Positions 48,588 to 61,706 are shown, counted from the first letter of the stretch. The stretch: 64,000 bases of DNA from Stenotrophomonas maltophilia (GCF_001676385.1 NZ_LYVJ01000015.1:27428-91427); one strand, 5' to 3'. Made by a program: numbers and translations. Notes: generated from the sequence alone by a model not told the origin.

Positions 48588-49916
48588 GTGCCAGCCAAGG
48601 GGGAGCGCCGGCGCACGCCGTATCGGCGGCGCCTGCGCAGCCGCATCATTGTCTCCTTCGTGTTGTTGGGCTTCTGCCTGACGACGCTGTTCGCGTTCGC
48701 CACCAACTGGGCCCGCATGCGCGTGGAAAACCAGTTGGTGGAGGACGTGATCAACCACAACATCGAGGAATACGCGCGCCGCTTCTACGAGCACCCGGGA
48801 CGCAATCCGGCGGTGCCGGTGCAGCAGATCCGCGCCTATGCGTATTCGGCCGACAAGTTCGACAAGGCGCGCGAGTCCTGGCCGCAATGGGCCGACCTGC
48901 AGACCGGCAATTACAACCTCAGCGGCATCGACGAGCAGGGGCAACCCTATGCCTACAAGCTGGCGGTGCGCAAGGCGGAGGATGCGTGGTTCTTCCTCGC
49001 CTACGACATGACCGACAGCGTCCGCGGTGGCAAGCAGCTCAACCGCGCGCTGGTGCTGTCGGTACTGGTGTTCAGCCTGTTGTCCCTGGTGCTGGGCTGG
49101 TGGTCGGCGTCCAAGGTGATGAAACCGGTGTCGGATCTGGCTGCACGGCTGCGCGCCTACCGGGGAGGGACCAGTGATCCTGAGCCGCTGGCGCCGCGTT
49201 TCCCCGATGACGAAGTGGGGCAGCTGGCCCAGGCGTTGGACGACTACTCATCACGCCTGACCGAAGTGGTGCAGCGCGACCGTGAGTTCAATGCCGACGT
49301 CAGCCACGAACTGCGCACGCCGCTGGCGGTGATCCGGGGTGCCACCGAGCTGCTGCTGACCCGGCCTGGCCTGGACGAGAAGGTGCTGCAGCGCCTGCAG
49401 CGCATCCAGCGTGCCGAACAGCAGTGCAGCGACCTGATCGGCGCGCTGCTGCTGTTGTCGCGCAATGAGCGCGGGCAGGGCACCAGCAACGTCGCCCGCG
49501 TGGCGGAGCAGCTGCTGGATGCGCACCGCGCACAGCTGGGCGGCAAGCCACTGGAGCTGGTGCTGGAAGGCGAGCGCAACCTGGTGGTCGACGCACCGGA
49601 GGCTGCGTTGTCGGTCGCGCTGGGCAACCTGATCGGCAACGCGGTGAAATACTCGCAGGATGGCGAAGTGCGTGTCTTTGTCGGCAGCAACTCGGTGTCG
49701 GTGACCGACAGTGGCCCCGGCCTGAGCGAGGAAGATGCCGCCAAGCTGTTCCAGCGCGGCTACCGCGGCACGCACGCCGGTCATTCGCAGGGCGGTGGCA
49801 TCGGCCTGTCGATCGTCAGCCGCCTGTGCGATCTGTACGGCTGGCAGGTCAGCGTGCGCCCCGGCGGCGAGCGCGGCGTGATCGCCACCCTGACGTTTTC
49901 GCCGAAGCCGTTGTAA
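48588..49916 (+). CDS. Sensor histidine kinase, ColS-like
   Basis: The 442-residue kinase has transmembrane helices (about 19-38 and 155-173) around a periplasmic sensor of about 115 residues, a HAMP-like linker, His240 in SHELRTPLAVIRG and an ATPase domain with N-box NLIGNAVKYS and GPGLSE, GGGIGLSIV. A GTG at 48588 is used; an ATG at 48546 overlapping the regulator is possible. Partner of the preceding gene. Confidence 0.92.
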   Translation: MPAKGERRRTPYRRRLRSRIIVSFVLLGFCLTTLFAFATNWARMRVENQLVEDVINHNIEEYARRFYEHPGRNPAVPVQQIRAYAYSADKFDKARESWPQWADLQTGNYNLSGIDEQGQPYAYKLAVRKAEDAWFFLAYDMTDSVRGGKQLNRALVLSVLVFSLLSLVLGWWSASKVMKPVSDLAARLRAYRGGTSDPEPLAPRFPDDEVGQLAQALDDYSSRLTEVVQRDREFNADVSHELRTPLAVIRGATELLLTRPGLDEKVLQRLQRIQRAEQQCSDLIGALLLLSRNERGQGTSNVARVAEQLLDAHRAQLGGKPLELVLEGERNLVVDAPEAALSVALGNLIGNAVKYSQDGEVRVFVGSNSVSVTDSGPGLSEEDAAKLFQRGYRGTHAGHSQGGGIGLSIVSRLCDLYGWQVSVRPGGERGVIATLTFSPKPL

Positions 49917-49940
49917 GCGCCCCTCCTTTGGGGGGCGCTC
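49917..49940 (+). terminator. Hairpin after the sensor kinase
   Basis: AGCGCCCC/GGGGGGCGCT around TCCTTT. No T run follows, so it may be a weak terminator or a mRNA end structure. It is directly followed by a SMAG dimer. Confidence 0.45.
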
Positions 49941-49946
49941 TACTTT

Positions 49947-50009
49947 GTAGAGCCGAGCCTGCGCTCGGCTGCCTTGGCTTCCTGGAGCCGAGCATAGGCT
50001 CGGCTCTAC
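49947..50009. repeat. SMAG-type dimeric palindrome
   Basis: Two inverted hairpins start with GTAG and end with CTAC: GTAGAGCCGAGC...GCTCGGCT and GAGCCGAGC...GCTCGGCTCTAC. This matches SMAG (S. maltophilia GTAG) REP-like elements. It lies between converging kinase and coaE genes. Confidence 0.85.
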
Positions 50010-50077
50010 AACAGAGCGGCGCTACGACCCTGGTAGATCCGCGCCACACCTGAATGCCTTGCCGATATTGCGGAGGC

Positions 50078-50689
50078 TCAGCCCCCAGCCAATCCCAGAT
50101 ACCGCACATGCAGCGCTTCCACTTGTGCCTGCAGCGCATCCGGGTGGCCATCATTGACCACCACGTCGTCCGCCAGCGCCAACCGCTCCGCGCGACTGGC
50201 CTGGGCGGCGATCATCTGGTCGGCCAGCGCGGCGTCGATGCCGTCGCGCTGCATCAGCCGGGCGTGCTGCACGGCTTCGGGCGCATCCACCAGTAGTATG
50301 CGGTCCAACCACGGGTAGGCCTGCCGCCCGCCGACTTCGGTCAGCAGCGGAATGGCGGCAATCGCATAGGGGCTGGTGGCCTGCTCGCACTGCTGTTGCA
50401 TCAGCAGGCGGATGGCCGGGTGGGTGATCGCTTCCAGTGCCGCCCGTTCGGCCGGGTCGGCGAACACGTGGGCACGCAGGCGTGCCCGGTCCAAGCTGCC
50501 GTCCGACTGCAGCATGTCGGCGCCGAAGCGCTCGGCGATGCGATCCAGGGCAGGGCTGCCGGCGGCGACCACCGCGCGGGCGGCCAGATCGGCGTCGGCC
50601 ACCACGATGCCCAGCGCCTCGAAGCGCCGGGTCACCTCGCTCTTGCCGGCGGCAATGCCGCCGGTCAGGCCAACTACATACCGGCTCAT
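50078..50689 (-). CDS. coaE: Dephospho-CoA kinase
   Basis: The 203-residue enzyme catalyses the last step of coenzyme A synthesis. It begins MSRYVVGLTGGIAAGKSEVT with the P-loop GGIAAGKS, then ADLAAR, ITHPAIR and PLLTEVG motifs. Start at 50689 excludes a longer frame with an atypical N terminus. It follows pilD, the conserved order in this family. Confidence 0.95.
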   Translation of the reverse strand: MSRYVVGLTGGIAAGKSEVTRRFEALGIVVADADLAARAVVAAGSPALDRIAERFGADMLQSDGSLDRARLRAHVFADPAERAALEAITHPAIRLLMQQQCEQATSPYAIAAIPLLTEVGGRQAYPWLDRILLVDAPEAVQHARLMQRDGIDAALADQMIAAQASRAERLALADDVVVNDGHPDALQAQVEALHVRYLGLAGG

Positions 50690-50700
50690 GGGGACTCCCC

Positions 50701-51564
50701 TCAGCGCAGCCCGCTCATCACCAGGTACTGCTCCACCAGTGGAGCGCCCCACATGAAGTACAGCCAGCCCGCGATGGCCAGGTAGGGGCCGAACGGGATC
50801 GGCGTGGCGCGGTCACGGCCCCGGGTGTACAGCCAGATCGAGCCGATGATGGCACCCAGCACCGACGACAGCAGGATGATCGGCAGGATGCCCTTCAGCC
50901 CGCACCAGGCACCCAGAGCGGCCAGCAGCTTGAAGTCGCCGTGGCCCATGCCTTCCTTGCCGGTCAGCTGCTTGAACAGCCACCAGACCATCCACAGTGA
51001 CAGGTAGCCCACCGCCGCGCCGACCAATGCAGGCTTGGCCGGCATATACAGGTTGTCGATGTTGCCTATCAGGCCCAGCCACATCAGGGGCAGGGTCAAT
51101 TGGTCGGGTAGCAGCTGGGTGCGCAGGTCGATGCCGGACAGGGCGATCAGGAAGCAGGTCAGCACGATGGCACCGAAGCCCTGCCAGCCGAAGCCGAACT
51201 GCCAGACGCAGGCCAGCACCAGCACCGAGGTCAGGGCCTCCACCAGCGGGTACTGCAGCGAGATCGGCGCCTTGCAGTGGCGGCACTTGCCGCCCTGGAT
51301 GATCCAGCTGAACAGCGGGATGTTCTCGTACCAGCTCAGCTTGTGCTTGCAGTGCGGGCAGTGCGAGGGCTCGACCACGATCCCCGGTGGAGGGGGCTCG
51401 TAGAAGTCCGGTTCCTCCAGGACCTCGCGCGCATCGCGCTTCCACTGCCATTCCAGCCGCTTGGGCAGGCGCAGGATGACGACGTTCAGGAAACTGCCCA
51501 GCAGCAGTCCAAAGGCGGCCGCGGCGGGGTAGCCGAGGCCGGGATGCTGGTCGAGAAAAGCCAT
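50701..51564 (-). CDS. pilD: Type IV prepilin peptidase/methyltransferase
   Basis: The 287-residue polytopic inner-membrane enzyme cleaves prepilins after glycine and methylates the new N terminus. It has the cytoplasmic zinc cysteines Cys69, Cys72, Cys94, Cys97 and catalytic aspartates Asp146 (SGIDLRT) and Asp210 (GHGDFK). Co-oriented with pilC and coaE, 11 bases upstream of coaE. Confidence 0.96.
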   Translation of the reverse strand: MAFLDQHPGLGYPAAAAFGLLLGSFLNVVILRLPKRLEWQWKRDAREVLEEPDFYEPPPPGIVVEPSHCPHCKHKLSWYENIPLFSWIIQGGKCRHCKAPISLQYPLVEALTSVLVLACVWQFGFGWQGFGAIVLTCFLIALSGIDLRTQLLPDQLTLPLMWLGLIGNIDNLYMPAKPALVGAAVGYLSLWMVWWLFKQLTGKEGMGHGDFKLLAALGAWCGLKGILPIILLSSVLGAIIGSIWLYTRGRDRATPIPFGPYLAIAGWLYFMWGAPLVEQYLVMSGLR

Positions 51565-51571
51565 GTATGTG

Positions 51572-52831
51572 TTATCCGACGACGGCGCCGAGTTTGAAGA
51601 TGGGAAGGTACATGCCGATGACGATGCCGCCAACGATGGTACCGATGAAGACCATGATCATCGGTTCGAGCAGGCTGCTCAAGGCATCCACGGCATTGTT
51701 GACTTCCTGCTCATAATACTCGGCAACCTTGAACAGCATGGTGTCGAGAGCGCCGGCCTCTTCGCCGATGCCGGTCATCTGGATGACCATGTGCGGGAAC
51801 AGATTGCGTTGCTTCATGGCCATATTGACCGGGTAGCCCACCGAGACGTCGTCGCGCATGCGCAGTACGGCCTCTTCGTAGACCTTGTTGCCAGTAGCGC
51901 CAGCCACGATACCCAGGGCCTCCACCAGCGGCACGCCCGCCCTGAAGGTAACCGCAGTGGTGCGAGCGAAACGTGCGATGGCGCTATTGTTGATGATCTG
52001 CCCGATCACCGGCACTTTCAGGATCAGCCTGTCAAACGTGTGCTGCATGCCGGGCGAGCGCTTGTAGGCCATGAACAGGCCGACTCCACCGCCGACGAGG
52101 ATGATCAGGAGCGCCCACCACCAAGACAGCATGAAGCGCGATGCGGCGACGATCATTTGCGTGAATGCAGGCAGGTCCGCGCCAAAGCTCTTGAAGACCT
52201 CCTCAAACTGGGGGACCACGAACATCAGCAGAATGGCCGAAACGACAAACGCCACCAGGATGATCATGGCAGGGTAGAACATCGCCTTCTTGATCTTGCC
52301 CTTCAAGGCTTCCATGTTCTCCTTGTACGTCGCTACCGTATCAAGGACTGTTTCCAGTACGCCGGCGCCTTCGCCGGCGCGGACCAGATTGCGGTACAGC
52401 TCGTCGAACTGCACAGGATGCTTGCCGATGGACTCGTACAGCGAAGAGCCTCCCTCAATGTCCGTCCGGATGGTGTCCACCATCTTTTTCATGCGCGGAT
52501 TCTTGTGGCCGCTGCCGATGATTTCCAGCGCCGAGACGATCGGCACACCGGACTTCATCATGGTGGCCATCTGACGGCTGAAGAAGGCAATGTCCTTGGG
52601 CTTTACGGCGCTGCCTGCGGCACCAAACAAGGGTTTGGGCTTGGTCTTGACCTGGCTGGGATTGATACCTTGACGGCGTAGTTCCGCCCTGAGGAGATTG
52701 GCGTTCTTCGCCAACTGCTCACCTTTCATCTTCACTCCCCGCTTGTCGGTCCCCTCCCAGACAAACGGCTGCAGTTCCATGGTGCTACGCGCCACGGGCT
52801 CTTTCTTGATCGCACTGCGACTGACGGACAT
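51572..52831 (-). CDS. pilC: Type IV pilus inner-membrane platform PilC
   Basis: The 419-residue protein is the membrane platform of the pilus machine. GspF domains appear twice (FFSRQMATMMKSGVPIVSAL and ARTTAVTFRAGVPLVEALGI), each followed by transmembrane helices. The ATG at 52831 was chosen because the upstream frame is low in conserved residues. First gene of pilC-pilD-coaE, divergent from pilA. Confidence 0.95.
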   Translation of the reverse strand: MSVSRSAIKKEPVARSTMELQPFVWEGTDKRGVKMKGEQLAKNANLLRAELRRQGINPSQVKTKPKPLFGAAGSAVKPKDIAFFSRQMATMMKSGVPIVSALEIIGSGHKNPRMKKMVDTIRTDIEGGSSLYESIGKHPVQFDELYRNLVRAGEGAGVLETVLDTVATYKENMEALKGKIKKAMFYPAMIILVAFVVSAILLMFVVPQFEEVFKSFGADLPAFTQMIVAASRFMLSWWWALLIILVGGGVGLFMAYKRSPGMQHTFDRLILKVPVIGQIINNSAIARFARTTAVTFRAGVPLVEALGIVAGATGNKVYEEAVLRMRDDVSVGYPVNMAMKQRNLFPHMVIQMTGIGEEAGALDTMLFKVAEYYEQEVNNAVDALSSLLEPMIMVFIGTIVGGIVIGMYLPIFKLGAVVG

Positions 52832-53071
52832 GTTGGCTCCCCAAGACCCGCCATCCCCAGGCGGGCAACTAGCCGTCGATGGTAGCCGGTTCAGGGCCAT
52901 CTGGGCAGTTGGCGCGCGGCCGGATGTGCGATTTCGTGCCGGATGCCGGCCAAAGGTGACGTACTGCGTCACATTGCAGTGTCCATCGCAGATTCGTACA
53001 CGGGGGGTTCCCATCCGTGAAATAGCTGCCATCATGGGCGCGGGGAAATCCAGGGGGAGGCGTGCCGGGGT

Positions 53072-53086
53072 TGGCACGCAACCTGC
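53072..53086 (+). promoter_or_regulatory. Sigma-54 promoter of pilA
   Basis: TGGCACGCAACCTGC has the -24 GG (53073-53074) and -12 GC (53085-53086) at the exact 12-base spacing of RpoN promoters, 10 bases before a probable start near 53098. It fits PilR control. The 354-base gap between pilC and pilA (52832-53185) holds no ORF and probably PilR sites. Confidence 0.85.
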
Positions 53087-53185
53087 GTTGATCCACCCGC
53101 AGGGGACAGGGACCGCTCAACCGACCGCTGGCCGGACCGAACCTGTCCGCTGAATCAACCATCACTATCTTGGGGATGTACCAAA

Positions 53186-53626
53186 ATGAAGAACCAGAAG
53201 GGCTTCACCCTTATCGAACTGATGATCGTCGTCGCGATCATTGCCATCCTGGCTGCCATCGCTCTGCCTGCCTACCAGGACTACACCATTCGCGCCAAGG
53301 TGTCGGAAGGCCTGGTCCAGGCTGACGCAGCCAAGCTGGCTGTCGCTGAGACCGCCCAGTCCCAGGGTATCCTGGCCACGGCCGTTGCCGATGCTGCTGC
53401 AGCGGGTTACGTGAGCAAGGCGACCACGAATGTTGCCAGCATTGGCATCGCCAATGGCGTCATCACTGTGACCACCCAGGCTACGGGTGCGAAGGTCCAG
53501 CCGATCCTGACCCTGACCCCGGCGCAGGCCGATCTGGATTCGCCGATCACCTGGACCTGCAACCTGTCGGCTGGTGAAGCCAAGCACGTGCCGGCCAGCT
53601 GCCGTACGGCCGCTGCGAAGCCGTAA
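53186..53626 (+). CDS. pilA: Major type IV pilin PilA
   Basis: The 146-residue prepilin begins [20 protein letters not shown]; PilD would cleave after Gly6, leaving Phe as mature residue 1 and Glu5. The hydrophobic helix is followed by a variable globular domain with two cysteines near the C terminus (WTCNL, ASCRT) forming the D-loop. Expressed from the sigma-54 promoter and closed by a strong terminator. Confidence 0.96.
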   Translation: MKNQKGFTLIELMIVVAIIAILAAIALPAYQDYTIRAKVSEGLVQADAAKLAVAETAQSQGILATAVADAAAAGYVSKATTNVASIGIANGVITVTTQATGAKVQPILTLTPAQADLDSPITWTCNLSAGEAKHVPASCRTAAAKP

Positions 53627-53652
53627 TTTCACCGGCTGAGCACTGCTGATGA

Positions 53653-53678
53653 GGCCCCGCTTGCGCGGGGCCTTTTTT
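53653..53678 (+). terminator. Intrinsic terminator after pilA
   Basis: Stem GGCCCCGC/GCGGGGCC, loop TTGC, T6. It separates the two pilin genes so the second is transcribed less or independently. Confidence 0.92.
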
Positions 53679-53732
53679 ATGCAGGCGTGTGATTCGGACT
53701 ACTTCTCAGGAAATGGGGGCCTAGGAGGAGTG

Positions 53733-54146
53733 ATGAAACGGGAAACCGGATTTTCGTTGATCGAGCTCATGGTTGTGATATCGATCATTGCCATCCTGGC
53801 GGCTGTTGCACTGGTCTCCTATCGCGACTACACCGTGAGGGCACGGGTATCTGAAGGCATCCTGTTAACGGCGCCCTTCAAGATCGCGGTCGAGGAGAAT
53901 ATTGTGGACCATGGAAGACTCGACGCACGTGCCTGCGCGGACGTCCGGCCCTTGGATGTGGCTACCGGGAATGTCGCTGCTCTTCAGTGCGAGGGGGACG
54001 GCGTTCTGAGTATTCGGACGACAGAAGCAGCAGGCGGCGTTTCCCTTGATCTGGTGCCGTCCGTCAACGGAGACGGATTGCTGGTCTGGATCTGTAGGGT
54101 CAAGGCGGGCAGCCGCCGGCACGTGCCAGCGGTTTGCCGCACGTAG
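53733..54146 (+). CDS. Second type IV pilin (PilA paralogue)
   Basis: The 137-residue prepilin begins [20 protein letters not shown], with cleavage expected after Gly6. The C-terminal part is unlike PilA but keeps paired cysteines (WICRV, AVCRT). CTAGGAGGAGTG precedes the ATG. It may be an alternative or minor pilin; no own promoter is clear. Confidence 0.92.
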   Translation: MKRETGFSLIELMVVISIIAILAAVALVSYRDYTVRARVSEGILLTAPFKIAVEENIVDHGRLDARACADVRPLDVATGNVAALQCEGDGVLSIRTTEAAGGVSLDLVPSVNGDGLLVWICRVKAGSRRHVPAVCRT

Positions 54147-54171
54147 TGAATTGGTTGACGGTGTGCGATCC

Positions 54172-54181
54172 GGGGGGGGGG
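54172..54181 (+). repeat. Homopolymer of ten G upstream of pilB
   Basis: A run of ten G lies 17 bases after TTGACG (54155-54160) and about 118 bases before pilB. If that hexamer is a -35, the tract would change spacer length. Such tracts mutate by slippage. Confidence 0.8.
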
Positions 54182-54298
54182 CGCTGTTGGCATGGGGGCA
54201 CAAGCGGACGGATGTCCGCTGAATACGGTTGACCGCGCTGGCGCTTCCCCGCGCAACGCGCCTTCGGTAACCTGCGCGGGGGAGTAGGAGCTACATAC

Positions 54299-56029
<1,731 letters not shown>

Positions 56030-56030
56030 T

Positions 56031-56114
56031 GTAGAGCCGGGCCCATGTCGGCCCGTGATCCGAAGAGCAGCCGAGCATCGGCTCGGCTCTACAGTAGATC
56101 CACGCCAGGCGTGG
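56031..56114. repeat. SMAG-type dimer plus a second short palindrome
   Basis: GTAG at 56031 to CTAC at 56092 encloses two inverted hairpins; at 56094 a second element GTAGATCCACGCC with CGTGG follows. The latter type recurs, partly, at 63433-63451. Confidence 0.8.
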
Positions 56115-56133
56115 TCGGCCAGGCTCCGGCCGT

Positions 56134-57507
<1,374 letters not shown>

Positions 57508-57567
57508 GAGCGTGAAAGATAAACGAGGGGGCGGAAAGCGACAAATGCTTGACGCACAAAACGGGAT

Positions 57568-59181
57568 TCAGGTGGGCAGCAATGTGTGTGGACCGGGCAG
57601 GACCAGGCGGAAGCAGGAGCCACCGGCCGGTACCGGAATGTAGTCAAGCCGGGCCTGGTTGGCCTTGCACAGTTCGCGGGCGATATACAGGCCCAGGCCG
57701 GTCCCGTGCTCGGAGGTGGTGAAGAACGGCCGGAACAACTGCGCGGCCACCGCTTCGGGTATGCCGGGGCCGCGGTCCATCACGTCGATCACCGCGCTCC
57801 GCTCGTGCTGGGCCACGCGCAGCCTCACCCGCGCCGGCTGCTGGCCGATGCGGCCGTACTTGAGCGCGTTGTGCACCAGCACGGTCAGCACCTGGTAGAG
57901 GTGCTTGGTGTCCACCTGCGCCGGCACCGAGCTGTCGCTGATGATCGGCTCGATGCTGTCGGTTTCCAGCGTCTGGCCCTGCTTGTACTCCAGCACGAAG
58001 CGGCGCACGAAGGCAGCCAGATCGACGTTCTCCGGGGTTGCGCGCTCGCGCCGGGCCAGGCCCAGCACGCTTTCGACGATGCCGTTGGTGCGCTGGCACT
58101 GCTGGCGGATGATCTGCAGCAGGCGGCGGTCGCTTTCGTTGAAGCTGGTGCCTTCTTCCAGCAGCTGCACGGCGTAGTTGATCGCTGCCAGCGGGTTGCG
58201 GATCTCGTGGGCGAGGCTGGCCGAGAACCGCCCCATCGCCGACAGGGTGAGCGATTCGGCGCGGCGCGAGACCACGCTGGAGTCATCCAGGAACACCAGG
58301 GCCAGCTCGCTGCCGGCCAGCAGGCGGGCGAAGCGTGGCTGGACTTCGGGTTGGTCGGGGTTGAGTTGCAGCGGCAGTTCGTCCTGCGCCCAGCCATTGC
58401 GCCAGCGCTGCAGGCGACGCGCCAGTTCCGGCGCAGCGCTGGCCAGGTCCAGGCGCCCGCTTTCGCCGCTGCCGTCACTGTCGCCGAGCAGCATCGCGGC
58501 CGCCTCGTTGGCCAGGGTGATGCGGTTGTCGGCGTCGACCACCAGCACGCCGGTGCGCATGCGGCGGATGATCAGTTCGTTGATCTGGAACAGGTTGGCC
58601 ACTTCGTCGCCGCGCTGGTTGGCCAGCTGCTGATTGCGGCGCGCACGGCTGCCCACCTGGTAGCTGATGAAGGCCAGGGCCAGGTAGCTGGTGGCGAACA
58701 TCGCAAGTTCGGCCAGGGTGCGGGTCGGGTCCCCTCCCTCCAGCAGCTTCCACAGATACTCACCGGCCGTGGCAAGGCTGGCGGCCAGCGCCAGGCCCAG
58801 GCCCCAGCTGAGCGGCAGCAGGGTGGCAGCGGCAGCGATATTGAACAGCAGCGACATCGAAATGCCGGCGCTGGCACCGGGCAGGGCGTGAGCCAGCAGG
58901 ATGGCGGCGACAATGTCCACCAGCACGCCGGAGACCACGATCGGGCGCAGCCAGCGTTCGTTGCGCCCGATTGCCAGGGCCAGCAGCGACAACACCAGAT
59001 AGATGGCCGCGACGACATCGGCCAGGCGCGGATGGTGCGCCTCACCTACCATCGCCGACAGCGGGCTGTACAGCAGGGCGGCGATGACCGCCGCGATCAG
59101 CACCCGGTACAGGGCGAAGAAATACAGTTCACGCCGCGGGATCGATTCGATGCGGTCGATCAATGAAGCACTGGGTGACAC
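57568..59181 (-). CDS. pilS: Sensor kinase PilS
   Basis: The 537-residue protein has six transmembrane helices at the N terminus (about 15-190), a PAS-like region, the H-box SLAHEIRNPLAAIN and ATPase motifs NALKYG, DRGPGIPE and GTGLGLYIA. The GTG at 59181 follows GGGGAGTTCC; the longer upstream frame adds an implausible sequence. Partner of PilR, 60 bases downstream. Confidence 0.94.
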   Translation of the reverse strand: MSPSASLIDRIESIPRRELYFFALYRVLIAAVIAALLYSPLSAMVGEAHHPRLADVVAAIYLVLSLLALAIGRNERWLRPIVVSGVLVDIVAAILLAHALPGASAGISMSLLFNIAAAATLLPLSWGLGLALAASLATAGEYLWKLLEGGDPTRTLAELAMFATSYLALAFISYQVGSRARRNQQLANQRGDEVANLFQINELIIRRMRTGVLVVDADNRITLANEAAAMLLGDSDGSGESGRLDLASAAPELARRLQRWRNGWAQDELPLQLNPDQPEVQPRFARLLAGSELALVFLDDSSVVSRRAESLTLSAMGRFSASLAHEIRNPLAAINYAVQLLEEGTSFNESDRRLLQIIRQQCQRTNGIVESVLGLARRERATPENVDLAAFVRRFVLEYKQGQTLETDSIEPIISDSSVPAQVDTKHLYQVLTVLVHNALKYGRIGQQPARVRLRVAQHERSAVIDVMDRGPGIPEAVAAQLFRPFFTTSEHGTGLGLYIARELCKANQARLDYIPVPAGGSCFRLVLPGPHTLLPT

Positions 59182-59539
59182 GCCGGAACTCCCCTTCTGG
59201 CTGCCTGGATCTGGACGCTGTGCCGGCCCCGCCGGCGTCCCCTGAAGCCGGTCGGCGCCACGCATGTGGATACCCAGTATAGAGCCCCCGGCGGGATGCC
59301 GCCGGCGGGGCGTGGCTTGCGCATTCGGCCCGCTGCGGGAACCGGCCTGCGCCTGCCGCCGCCGGCGCAACTGCCTGAATGACGGCGGAAATCTGGCCGG
59401 CTCAGGCGTTTTGTACAGACTTCTTTGCGCCCCGGCGCCGGCTCGGCCACAATAGTGGGCCCGCCGCGGTCCGTGCCGGTGTCCCTTGCAGGGGGCCCTG
59501 AGGAATTGCGTGCGGTCGTTCCTATTCCCACGGTGACGC
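59182..59539. promoter_or_regulatory. Intergenic region between divergent pilS and sucC
   Basis: No ORF is supported in these 358 bases. On the reverse strand TATACT (59276-59281) is a likely -10 for pilS. On the forward strand CACAAT (59448-59453) with TTGCGC (59425-59430) is a weak candidate promoter for sucC. Confidence 0.5.
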
Positions 59540-60709
59540 ATGAATTTCCACGAATACCAGGCAAAACAACTGCTTGCCGAATACGGCATCCCGGTCCCGG
59601 CCGGCAAGGTCGCGGCGACCCCGGACGAGGCGGTTGAAGTCGCCCAGTCGCTGGGCCAGGGCCCCTGGATGGTCAAGGCGCAGATCCACGCTGGCGGCCG
59701 CGGCAAGGCTGGCGGCGTCAAGTTCTGCAAGACCGTCGACGACGTGAAGGCCGCAGCAGCCAAGATGCTCGGCACCAAGATGGCCACCTACCAGACCGCC
59801 GGCGTCGAGCTGCCGATCAACCTGGTGCTGGTGACCACCGCCGGTGAGATCGTCAAGGAGCTGTACCTGTCGGTCCTGGTGGATCGCGGCACCCGCACCA
59901 TCAGCTTCATCGCCTCTTCGGAAGGCGGCATGGAAATCGAGCAGGTCGCTGCCGAGACTCCGGACAAGATCCACACCCTGAACGTGGACTTCGTCGAGGG
60001 CGTGCAGGGTTACCATGGCCGTGACATCGGCTTCAAGATGGGCCTGACCGCCAAGCAGGCCGGCCAGTTCGCCAACATCATGGTGAACCTGTACCGCATC
60101 TTCAACGAAAAGGACCTGGCGCTGGTTGAAATCAACCCGCTGGCGATCCTGGACGACGGCAACCTGTACGCGCTGGACGGCAAGTTCAACAGCGACGACA
60201 ACGCCAACTTCCGCCACAAGGAACTGGTCGCGATGCGCGACAAGTCCCAGGAAGATGAAACCGAAGTGACCGCTTCGGAGCTGGACATCAACTACGTCAC
60301 CATGGATGGCAACATCGGCTGCATGGTGAACGGTGCCGGCCTGGCCATGGCCACCATGGACGTCATCAAGCTCAACGGCGGCGAGCCGGCGAACTTCCTG
60401 GACGTGGGCGGCGGTGCGAACAAGCAGCGCGTCATCGAAGCGTTCAAGCTGATCCTGTCCTCGGACAAGGTCGAGGGCATCTTCGTCAACATCTTCGGCG
60501 GCATCGTCCGCTGCGACATGATTGCCGAGGGCATCATCGCCGCCGTGAAGGAAGTGGGCGTCAAGGTTCCGGTCGTGGTGCGCCTGGAAGGCACCAACGT
60601 GGAAGAAGGCAAGCAGCTGCTGCGCGACAGCGGCATGGCCATCATCCCGGCTGACAACATCAACGACGGCGCCAAGAAGGTCGTTGAAGCGGTCAAGAAC
60701 GCCGCCTGA
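59540..60709 (+). CDS. sucC: Succinyl-CoA synthetase beta subunit
   Basis: The 389-residue ATP-grasp subunit begins [20 protein letters not shown], contains [16 protein letters not shown], the LVEINPLAI block and [13 protein letters not shown], and is full length. Together with SucD it makes succinyl-CoA/succinate with ATP in the TCA cycle. SucD follows 24 bases later. Confidence 0.97.
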   Translation: MNFHEYQAKQLLAEYGIPVPAGKVAATPDEAVEVAQSLGQGPWMVKAQIHAGGRGKAGGVKFCKTVDDVKAAAAKMLGTKMATYQTAGVELPINLVLVTTAGEIVKELYLSVLVDRGTRTISFIASSEGGMEIEQVAAETPDKIHTLNVDFVEGVQGYHGRDIGFKMGLTAKQAGQFANIMVNLYRIFNEKDLALVEINPLAILDDGNLYALDGKFNSDDNANFRHKELVAMRDKSQEDETEVTASELDINYVTMDGNIGCMVNGAGLAMATMDVIKLNGGEPANFLDVGGGANKQRVIEAFKLILSSDKVEGIFVNIFGGIVRCDMIAEGIIAAVKEVGVKVPVVVRLEGTNVEEGKQLLRDSGMAIIPADNINDGAKKVVEAVKNAA

Positions 60710-60733
60710 TCCACGACACCGAAGGAAATTCCC

Positions 60734-61609
60734 ATGTCTGTTTTGATTAACAAGAACACCAAGGTGATCGTGCAGGGCTTCACCGGCCAGCAGGGTACCT
60801 TCCACGCCACCCAGATGATCGAGTACGGCACCCAGGTGGTTGGCGGCGTGACCCCGGGCAAGGGTGGCACCACCCACATCGACCTGCCGGTCTTCAACAC
60901 CGTCGCCGATGCCGTGCAGAGCACCGGCGCCGACGCTTCGGTCATCTACGTGCCGCCGCCGTTCGCGGCCGATGCGATCCTGGAAGCGGCTGCGGCCGGC
61001 ATCAAGGTCATCGTCTGCATCACCGAGGGCATTCCGGTGCTGGACATGCTGCGGGTGAAGAACGTGCTGACCCGTACCTACCCGGACACCGTCCTGATCG
61101 GTCCGAACTGCCCGGGTGTCATCACCCCGGGTGAGTGCAAGATCGGCATCATGCCGGGCCACATCCACAAGCCGGGCAAGATCGGCATCGTGTCGCGCTC
61201 GGGCACCCTGACCTATGAAGCGGTCAAGCAGACCACCGAGGTCGGCCTCGGCCAGTCCACCTGCATCGGCATCGGTGGTGACCCGATCAACGGCCTGAAC
61301 TTCGTCGACTGCCTGAAGCTGTTCAACGAAGACCCGCAGACCGAAGGCATCATCATGGTCGGCGAAATCGGTGGCGACGCCGAGGAAGCCGGTGCCGAGT
61401 ACATCAAGAACCACGTGAAGAAGCCGGTCGTCGGTTTCATCGCCGGTGCGTCGGCTCCGGCCGGCAAGCGCATGGGCCACGCGGGCGCGATCGCCTCGGG
61501 CGGCAAGGGCACCGCGGAAGGCAAGTTCGCCGCGATGGAAGCCGCTGGCGTCGTCACCGTCCGTTCGCCGGGCGACCTCGGCGCTGCCATCGCCAAGCTG
61601 GTGAAATAA
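60734..61609 (+). CDS. sucD: Succinyl-CoA synthetase alpha subunit
   Basis: The 291-residue CoA-binding subunit begins [20 protein letters not shown], with [19 protein letters not shown] and the phospho-histidine His249 in GHAGAI. ATG follows GAAGGAAATTCCC. Co-transcribed with sucC; a strong terminator follows. Confidence 0.97.
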   Translation: MSVLINKNTKVIVQGFTGQQGTFHATQMIEYGTQVVGGVTPGKGGTTHIDLPVFNTVADAVQSTGADASVIYVPPPFAADAILEAAAAGIKVIVCITEGIPVLDMLRVKNVLTRTYPDTVLIGPNCPGVITPGECKIGIMPGHIHKPGKIGIVSRSGTLTYEAVKQTTEVGLGQSTCIGIGGDPINGLNFVDCLKLFNEDPQTEGIIMVGEIGGDAEEAGAEYIKNHVKKPVVGFIAGASAPAGKRMGHAGAIASGGKGTAEGKFAAMEAAGVVTVRSPGDLGAAIAKLVK

Positions 61610-61666
61610 GATCGACTGCCCCCGGCAGACGATTCTGCAGAGCCGGCCGCTGCCGGTTGCCTGAAA

Positions 61667-61696
61667 CAGAAAGGCCGCCTCCGGGCGGCCTTTCTG
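61667..61696 (+). terminator. Terminator after sucD
   Basis: A 13-bp stem CAGAAAGGCCGCC/GGCGGCCTTTCTG with a small loop and TTT within the 3' arm. It ends the sucCD operon. Confidence 0.85.
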
Positions 61697-61706
61697 CGTC
61701 TGGTGT

